NCBI GenBank assembly: GCA_022478985.1
Contig: JAKSZP010010597.1
Location: 62,001 to 126,000, forward strand
Length of the DNA: 64,000 nt
Reading direction: 5' to 3'
From: Massospora cicadina
Lineage: Eukaryota; Entomophthoromycota; Entomophthoromycetes; Entomophthorales; Entomophthoraceae
The translations under genes were made by a program, and so were the position numbers. Under the pieces are notes generated by a model. The model saw only the letters and a program-made list of their open reading frames with translations. It was not told the DNA's origin and did not search any database. Of the stretch, positions 58,401-64,000 are shown piece after piece; positions within the stretch are counted from its first letter, which is position 1, and the number at the start of each line of letters is the position of its first letter.

Positions 58401-59119
58401 CTGTGATGGGTAAGTGGTATGTTATCGAGACCAGTCAGTGGTTGGAGAATTCCATTTTCGTTTTTTTTGAAGTGGGAGATGTGGGGTTAGAATTTCGCCG
58501 GTGCTAGAATAAGGTCGATGCGGGTCATGGACCTTAATTGGCCATTGTGAATGTGGGGACGCATCATGTTTTCGAGCAGTGGGGCATGTTGCAACAGCGC
58601 ATCCATTAACCCAAGGGTGGCTTTTAGAACGCGTAGTTCTACGTGACCCTGTGGGGCGTGGGGTGAGGGCGGCCACCAGTCCGTTGGTGAGGTTAGCCAA
58701 CAGTTCATGTCACCAATTAGGAAAGAATTGGGGGTAGCAGGAGGGATTTGACTGACAAGAAAAATTCTTGACGCTCTTGTGCACCGTTTGGGGCATAAAT
58801 GTTGACAATTGTGTGTGCAACATCAGCCCATGAGAAAGTGACAACGAGCACTCGGCCATTTAGGAATGTTTCTGAAGATGTAAATTTGAAAAAATTGTTT
58901 TTCCAAATTAGCACCCTCACAGTGCTTCGACCAAAAGGATAGGGATGGTAAGAGCATTGTTTTCCAAGCTTCCTCAGAACCTCGTGGACAGTGGGACTCC
59001 TGGATGGCCAGGATATCCACGGGTAAATTGTTTTTAAAAAACTCAGTTTCCTAGCCCGGGATGGGGAGGCCTTGAGTCTGGTGATATTCAGCATCCCCTA
59101 GAGTGAAGGTTTCCCCCAT
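55440..59119 (-). pseudogene. LINE-A ORF2 (copy 5), broken
   Basis: The ATG is complementary to 59117-59119. The endonuclease spans about 59100-58420 (NIYAPNG, GDMNCW-like MNCWLTSP, RIDLILAP). The reverse transcriptase is open at 56898-57788 (296 codons), with GPDGTPYEFYKKNF, KAYDRVN, GLRQGDPLSPLLYNFS and FADDCVVG. After a frameshift the connection domain is open at 56369-57058. The frame 55535-56365 holds CVVCGQYGMLFHRLEKC, the C-terminal knuckle (about 55950-55900). About five frameshifts separate the blocks. Confidence 0.85.
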
Positions 59120-59125
59120 TGCACC

Positions 59126-60538
59126 TTAGGTGTGAGGGGGTGGGTCCCCAGGCCCACCAGCCTCTTCCAGGTCCCCACAGGCTTTCACAGCAGCGTGGGT
59201 ATTAGCAGCAACACTATTGAGGTTTTTGTTAATTTTTGTGGAAAGAGTCGCGTTCGCTTTGGCCTTTGCTTTTTGTTTTCCTGATGTCAGACGAATTTTT
59301 TGCGGTGCGGATAAGTTTGGTGCACCGTCGAGTGGGGCAAAAAATTTTTTTAGGTAGGTTGGAAGCCAAGTCAGTTTCAACTGGGGCTTGGGTGCAGCGA
59401 TTGGTGAGATCAAATCTCCCATCGGATTCTTGGATTGAGTGGCCCATTTGGCATGGGCCTCCCAATCTGATTGGGTGATGGATTCCCAAGTTGCTTCCAC
59501 CGCAAAGGTCTCCATGTCCTTCTGGTGATGTGAGTGTGGGATGGTGGTGGTGGCCTTGGCCGCTTCCTTGGCTGTGGTCCTACAGGCCTGCTTGGCCTTC
59601 TTCCACTCCTGTGGGGAGATGGGCTTTACCATTAGGTAGCAGCCTTGTGCTCCCCACGGGAAAGCATCCTTGGTGCTTGTGGTTGGTTTGTAGTGCGCCT
59701 CTCCGCTGGCCATGGCCGCTGAGGGGTGCTCTTGGAATGTGACACCCTCTTTGATGGGGCATGCATGTGCCTTATGGCTGAACGTGTCACAGTAGGTGCA
59801 AATGGGGGGCGCGCTGTCCACGATTACCCGGAATGGGTGGGTGGTGTGCCCTGCGATGTCAATAAAGGTGGAATGTGGGATCTGGGTTAGGTCCTTCACA
59901 ATCTCCTCAGATGGGGTCAGAACTGCGATGGCTTTGCTGGTGCACAGGTGTGGCATCAGCATGAAATGTTGCATTTCGAAAGATTGTATTTCGCTGCATA
60001 TGGCGAGACCATCTTTCAGGTGTTGCTCCAAAATGTCACGTTTTACCGTAGTAGGCAAAAAGTCAAACGTGAGGAAAATTTGGTTTGATTCTGTCCATCT
60101 GGTGCATTTAGTTTTGATGACCTGTTGCCCTTCGGGGAGGTCGACCACTACGCGCACTGCTGCAGCCTCATCTGCTGCTATTTTGCTTTCAAAACCTAGG
60201 TCCAGCCAACTGCGCAACATGGAGTGAGGTGCAACGTACACCGCGGTCGGGAAAATTTTGTGTACATCTTCACAAAATTTTTCCCATAGGGCCATTTTTT
60301 GGATGTCCAGATACACACGGACTCCGAATTCCACTGACAAAAGTGGCTGGGAATGTGGCGTGTTGATGTACTGGTTGCATTGTGCTTGCCACGCGAGTAT
60401 CTCCGGGGAAATTGTGACCGCCAGTTTTTTTAGATTTTTTTCTATTCCGCCGGATTCTCCGGGGCATTTTTGAATGTTAGAGGCCGTGGGCCTTCCGCCT
60501 GCTCCTCTTGCCTTGCTTGCCCAACTGCTCCCAGACAT
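59126..60538 (-). CDS. LINE-A ORF1 protein, intact (470 residues)
   Basis: An uninterrupted frame runs from the ATG complementary to 60536-60538 to TAA (59126-59128). The start is the first ATG after the 5' UTR and is shared by all LINE-A copies. Residues 1-40 are basic and low in complexity. Residues about 60-240 form the conserved part (WLDLGFESKIAADEAAA at 111-127; IFLTFDFLPTTVKRDILEQH at 154-173). A zinc knuckle C247-C250-H255-C260 follows. Residues 265-470 are polar, with no recognised fold. As in other LINE ORF1 proteins it probably binds element RNA in the ribonucleoprotein. Its stop is followed in frame by GGT GCA and the ORF2 ATG. ORF2 in this copy is broken, so any protein made would act with ORF2 from another copy. 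Confidence 0.85.
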   Translation of the reverse strand: MSGSSWASKARGAGGRPTASNIQKCPGESGGIEKNLKKLAVTISPEILAWQAQCNQYINTPHSQPLLSVEFGVRVYLDIQKMALWEKFCEDVHKIFPTAVYVAPHSMLRSWLDLGFESKIAADEAAAVRVVVDLPEGQQVIKTKCTRWTESNQIFLTFDFLPTTVKRDILEQHLKDGLAICSEIQSFEMQHFMLMPHLCTSKAIAVLTPSEEIVKDLTQIPHSTFIDIAGHTTHPFRVIVDSAPPICTYCDTFSHKAHACPIKEGVTFQEHPSAAMASGEAHYKPTTSTKDAFPWGAQGCYLMVKPISPQEWKKAKQACRTTAKEAAKATTTIPHSHHQKDMETFAVEATWESITQSDWEAHAKWATQSKNPMGDLISPIAAPKPQLKLTWLPTYLKKFFAPLDGAPNLSAPQKIRLTSGKQKAKAKANATLSTKINKNLNSVAANTHAAVKACGDLEEAGGPGDPPPHT

Positions 60539-60694
60539 AGGCGCAGAATAATCCCCTCTATGAGATTATCAAACTAGATTTAGTCTTGAATTGAATGGGT
60601 TGCAAAAGTGTTTTGCAACGAGAAAGAAAAGTTTTTGATTTGTTTTATTAATTCATGTAATTTTGCTGAGAAAGTTACAACGCGCGGAAAGAGA

Positions 60695-61959
60695 AGTTTC
60701 TTTTTGTTTCTTCTGGTATTATTTTACCACTTAATTTGGAACTTTCCAGAAACAGGTAATTATGATAAGCTCCCTGAATGCTTATATACACTTCTTGATA
60801 TGAAGATTAAATTAATATAAGATGATATAAGTGAAAATATGATTAAATGGAAAGATGATTTTTTTTGGTCCAGGCGCCAGTATTTTATACTTCTAGGGTA
60901 TCTCCTGGCCATTCTCCTTTATTAGATGAGTTCATTAAACCATAGCAATCCACTATGGTTTATGGCAGTGGTTATTAAAAATCCCCAAGTTAATTTGGCC
61001 CTTGAATTAACTTAGTTATAATCATTTACGCCCAATTGGAGGCACTACTACTCTAATAATTGGGATGATTTTTAGGCTTGATATTAGCACCTCAGTGGTG
61101 TATATTCACCTCTCAACCAGCCTAATTACGTTTTGTCATATAGATGACAAAATACAACAAACTGGGAGAAAAAACATATGGAATTTTAAATAATGATGCA
61201 CCCCTAATTGGGACGTCAATAAGCCTCTCAATAGTAATAGGTCTTCCCTATTCAGGCTGTCCATGTACAAGTCCTATAATAAAAATTATGATGATCAACA
61301 TAAAATAAAAATTAGAATTTAAAAATTGTAAATTCATTGGATTTGAAAATGCAACTAGGTTTGTGCCATAAATTCACTTTGTTCACCCAAGTGGATCCCA
61401 TAATAGGCCAAAATAATATTATATCATAGCTATTATTAGATATGAAAATCAGGACAATTTAAGCACAATTGAGGAAGTTGAGGGATGCTTCTAATTATGT
61501 GGATATATTATGAAGAATCAAAGGATCCATCAATGGGAGTAATCTAAAAGCATTGATGGTTTTCTCAAAGGGTTTATTTTTGAGTCAACCATCAAATTAT
61601 AACATTTCCCCCTTGACTGAAATATAAACCCTGAGTGGCCAAATCTCTCTTCATATCTGCAAATAACACCTCTTTTGCTTATCATAACTTTGTCACTGAA
61701 CTTAATCTCAAACAACGTATCATTTCAACCAATTGGATCAAACATACCATATGCTTATGTTTCTAAAACTACTTCAAGAGTCTGGATTGTTGTATCTAAT
61801 TTTTGTGCTAACTATAATGGATTCTAGTTGGCCCTGGATTTTGCTACTATGCATTTAGATTGGGCAAATTGGTGCACGCATATGATGAAACTGGTCCCAA
61901 GTCACCTTACCCCTTTAAGCAGAGGTTAAAACCTTTATACTTTATTATTTTATACCAAT
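60695..61959 (-). other. AT-rich sequence, possible minus-strand LTR and PPT
   Basis: No protein was recognised over this 1.27 kb. On the complement a purine tract AGTCAAGGGGGAAA is followed by TGTTATAATTTGATGG (near 61620-61590), which has the form of a polypurine tract and the start of a 3' LTR running left. The matching second LTR and the end of this one were not found. The 61-codon frame at 61530-61715 overlaps the tract and has no recognisable homology. Confidence 0.3.
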
Positions 61960-64000
61960 TCATTTTAAATTTAAAATTTATTAGGGAAGGCCAACAAGGG
62001 GATGGACACTTCGAATTAAACACTAAAAACCAAAACTTCATTGAGAGAAGGGCACCCCAGAGAAGCAAAAGCTTACTCCTGTTGCCAGCGGGAACGCCAA
62101 GGGAATGGGAGGGGGTAACCTGTGCAGGGGCTGGCGCCAATGTTGAGCACGTATGTAGGAAAGGGCCTGAAACTATGAACCAAACTGGGAACCAGGATGA
62201 GACCAATTGGCGGCGATGTGGTAGGAGGTACCCAAACATCCACTCTTGAAGGTGGTCTACTAAGTGTGACTGAAAATGGCGTACAGCTTCTTGGAGGGTG
62301 CGAGTGGAGCCTGAAATAACATCTAAGAAAATCATGTGTATAGTCCACACAGCAATTTCAACTACCAAGGCACGGAGGGAGGGTGGAAGAGGGGAAGCCA
62401 TGGATAAAGCAAACATCTCCTTAGACAGGCTGAAGGGCTGCGCCTGATCCTGGAAAAACAAACGTTGCACCTCACGCTATATCACTTTAGATGGAGTTCA
62501 TTTTCAAGCGGTGAACCAGCGTTCCATACTGGCCACACATGTGAACAAATATGCGGCTTCAGAAGAGGGTGGTGGGCATACTTCTAAATGGCTTTCTGGG
62601 TATCAAGGGGGTAGGGGATGTCCATCATGTTCAGGTAGTCCACCCTAGCCATGGTAGGGGGTCGCATGGGTATCACTCCATTCAGAATGGGAAGTCCTTG
62701 TACTTCCCAGGTGAACTGAGGAAAGGGACGCCCCCTCTGAGCGGTGTGCCCACAGATTCAAATTCTCCACTCTGCGCTCCACATGGAGAGGAGTATCCTT
62801 TTGAAGTGGGGCAACGTCCCATGTGGGCCCGCTGCAAAAGGATGTGAGGCAGGGTACTTTAACAGAGAGTGGGGATAGGAAGGATTGGTGAGGCACAGGG
62901 CATGAGAGAATTTGGAGTAGGCCGCGCAGGACAAGTGCTGGGCTGAGATTGTAGGATTAGAAATGGCAGCAATCCAGGTTCCAAGGATTTTGGCAGCATT
63001 GGTCTCAAAGTTAAGCAGACCCTACCACCACAATGGCGAGGGCCAAACATGACCTCAAGGTACGCCGGGTGGTGGGCGGCCTAACCAGGCCATCTCTGCA
63101 GAAGGGCGTATAATGACTTGAAGAAAAACGGGGAAAAGGCGATGGCGTAGGCTCCAAACTAAACTTTAGAGAGGAGCATAGAGTTGGCTAGCACTACCCT
63201 GCCTGTAAGGGAGGTCTGACGGGCTGTGAGGGAAGCTATGCATTTCATAACGTTGTCTAGGATGTGGTTTTCCATCACCATTGAGGCGTACCCTCCTGCC
63301 TCCAGTCACATTTCCAAATGGCGCATGAGGACAACTGTGTGGCTTGGCACAAAGGGGAGCACAAGCGGGGCGGTGTGAGGTGGCAGGGCAAGCTATCTCG
63401 TGCAGCAGCTGATGAGGCAGGAAGGAAACAGGGCGCTGGGGCCCAGCGGGCTTGATACCAACCTAGGAGAACAATTTCAGTTTAGGAGGCGTTGAGTGCT
63501 GCATTACTTACCCTGGAGAAAACCTAGATAGTATCTTTAAGCGCACGTGCATCATGATTGCTAGACACCCCCATCACACAATCATCAACAAAAGTCAACA
63601 TCTTGACTGGTGCTTAGCCTAGCACATGGACACCAGTAAAGCAGGCATTACATTTTAAAGAAGTGGGTCAAGGCTGAAGTTATACAAGAGTGGGCTAAGA
63701 GGGTCCCCTTGGCGTAGTACCCTTTGAGGGGGACTACTTCCGTGAGGAAGCTAGGGCCACGTACAGCCATTGTGGCGGATTCCGTTAGCAACATCACCAA
63801 TTAATGAAGCAAAGGGGAGGCGGAAGCTGTGGAGGCAGGTTCCGAGGTAGTCCCAATTGACTCTATCATAGGCCTTCTTCTGGTCTAAAAATACAAGTGC
63901 TTCAGAAGCCTTGGATTGACAGACGTTGGCTACAGTGTGTATATTGTCCCAAATTGACTTTTTGGGTATGAAACCAAATTGTTCAGGGGAAATGAGAGCA
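61960..64000 (-). mobile_element. LINE-A copy 6, 3' part, cut by window end
   Basis: The 3' tail (near 61980-62015, GTCCATCCCCTTGTTGGCCT on the complement) and an AATAAATTTTAAATTTAAAA end lie at the left. Sequence then runs back through the ORF2 C-terminus to the reverse transcriptase at the window edge. It is more diverged from copies 2, 4 and 5 than they are from each other and represents another subfamily. Confidence 0.9.
62030..64000 (-). pseudogene. LINE-A ORF2 (copy 6), C-terminal part, broken
   Basis: From the window edge leftward on the complement: ISPEQFGFIPKKSIWDNIHT (about 63990-63930), FLDQKKAYDRVNWDYL, a palm region, DDCVMGVSS-like sequence near 63580, the connection domain (NAAKILGTWIAAISNPTISA, about 63005-62945) and the terminal region AVWTIHMIFLDVISGSTRTL (about 62355-62300). 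Stops and frameshifts are frequent. The terminal zinc knuckle near 62530 is partly deleted. Confidence 0.75.

Larger units (their letters stand above)
55356..60634 (-). mobile_element. LINE-A copy 5, full length, minus strand
   Basis: A 5.28 kb element is inserted into NA2 between perfect 15-bp duplications TTGATTTGTTTTATT (55341-55355 and 60635-60649). It is very close to copy 4 and carries the only fully open ORF1 in the window. Confidence 0.95.
53479..60694 (-). mobile_element. NA2, ORF1-only non-autonomous LINE, split by LINE-A
   Basis: Segments 53479-55355 and 60650-60694 rejoin into 1.92 kb when LINE-A copy 5 and its duplication are removed, the same length as NA1. The 5' end matches NA1 (GAAAGTTACA, then GCGGAAAGAGA at 60670-60694 and 3486-3509). 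The 3' tail is the complement of 53484-53503 (GTCCCCAGACGGCTTGCCTC). Flanks GATTCTTTTTGTAT (about 53462) and AGTTTCTTTTTGTT (about 60695) suggest an eroded duplication. Confidence 0.8.

Noticed and set aside
59491..60227. Plus-strand frames of 83 and 143 codons
   Set aside because: They are shadows of the intact minus-strand ORF1, kept open by its codon composition.
1..64000. CRISPR array, prokaryotic operon, phage or plasmid region
   Set aside because: There are no regular short repeats with unique spacers, no ribosome-binding-site spaced gene clusters and no phage genes. All long homologies are to eukaryotic retroelements.
1..64000. Host gene hidden between elements
   Set aside because: Every stretch over about 300 bp was assigned to an element or shows no coding signal. 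The only unexplained areas are about 49850-50700 and 60695-61959, neither with a recognisable protein.

Overview
This 64 kb window is eukaryotic and consists almost entirely of nested retrotransposons. I found no host protein gene, rRNA or tRNA gene, CRISPR array or prokaryotic operon. The element mix is Ty3/Gypsy LTR elements (one a chromodomain-bearing chromovirus), L1/Tx1-style non-LTR elements with long target-site duplications (TSDs), a mariner fragment and a tRNA-derived SINE. A fungus with a large repeat-rich genome is the likeliest source, but that is inference from element families; no host marker gene confirms it.

The layout can be read as insertions inside insertions, most of them supported by TSDs or by an empty site in a second copy. 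Positions 1-541 hold the 5' end of a minus-strand LINE-A. Positions 554-1224 are a solo LTR with a perfect GTTAT duplication. A plus-strand element, Gypsy-1, spans 1567-49028 and is split by two large insertions. The first is Gypsy-2 (5266-17376, minus, chromovirus). Its left LTR carries a mariner-derived foldback element (6236-12159), which in turn carries a 33-bp LINE-B tail and a complete LINE-A (6824-12123). The second is a gag-only LTR element, called X here (21055-42659), which carries a SINE, a 23-bp LINE-B tail, Gypsy-3 (22993-35245, minus, itself holding LINE-B 23639-29691) and LINE-A2 (36154-41380). The Gypsy-1 LTRs hold an ORF1-only element (NA1, 1593-3510), another LINE-A (43442-48727) and a 50-bp LINE-B tail. 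From 49029 to the end are decayed minus-strand Gypsy gag and pol fragments, a second ORF1-only element (NA2, 53479-60694) split by a fifth LINE-A (55356-60634), about 1.3 kb of AT-rich possibly LTR-derived sequence, and the 3' half of a sixth LINE-A copy that runs off the window.

The most interesting biology is a LINE with apparent dependents. The autonomous LINE-A/A2 (ORF1 with a CCHC knuckle; ORF2 with endonuclease, reverse transcriptase and a terminal CCHC), a roughly 1.92 kb element encoding only a diverged ORF1-like protein, and a roughly 129 bp tRNA-derived SINE all end in recognisably the same 3' tail of about 35 nt. This looks like a three-tier system in which two non-autonomous elements use the tail recognised by LINE-A2 machinery. 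The LTR side has a parallel: element X keeps only gag. One ORF1 (59126-60538, 470 codons) is fully open; every other long gene is broken by stops or frameshifts.
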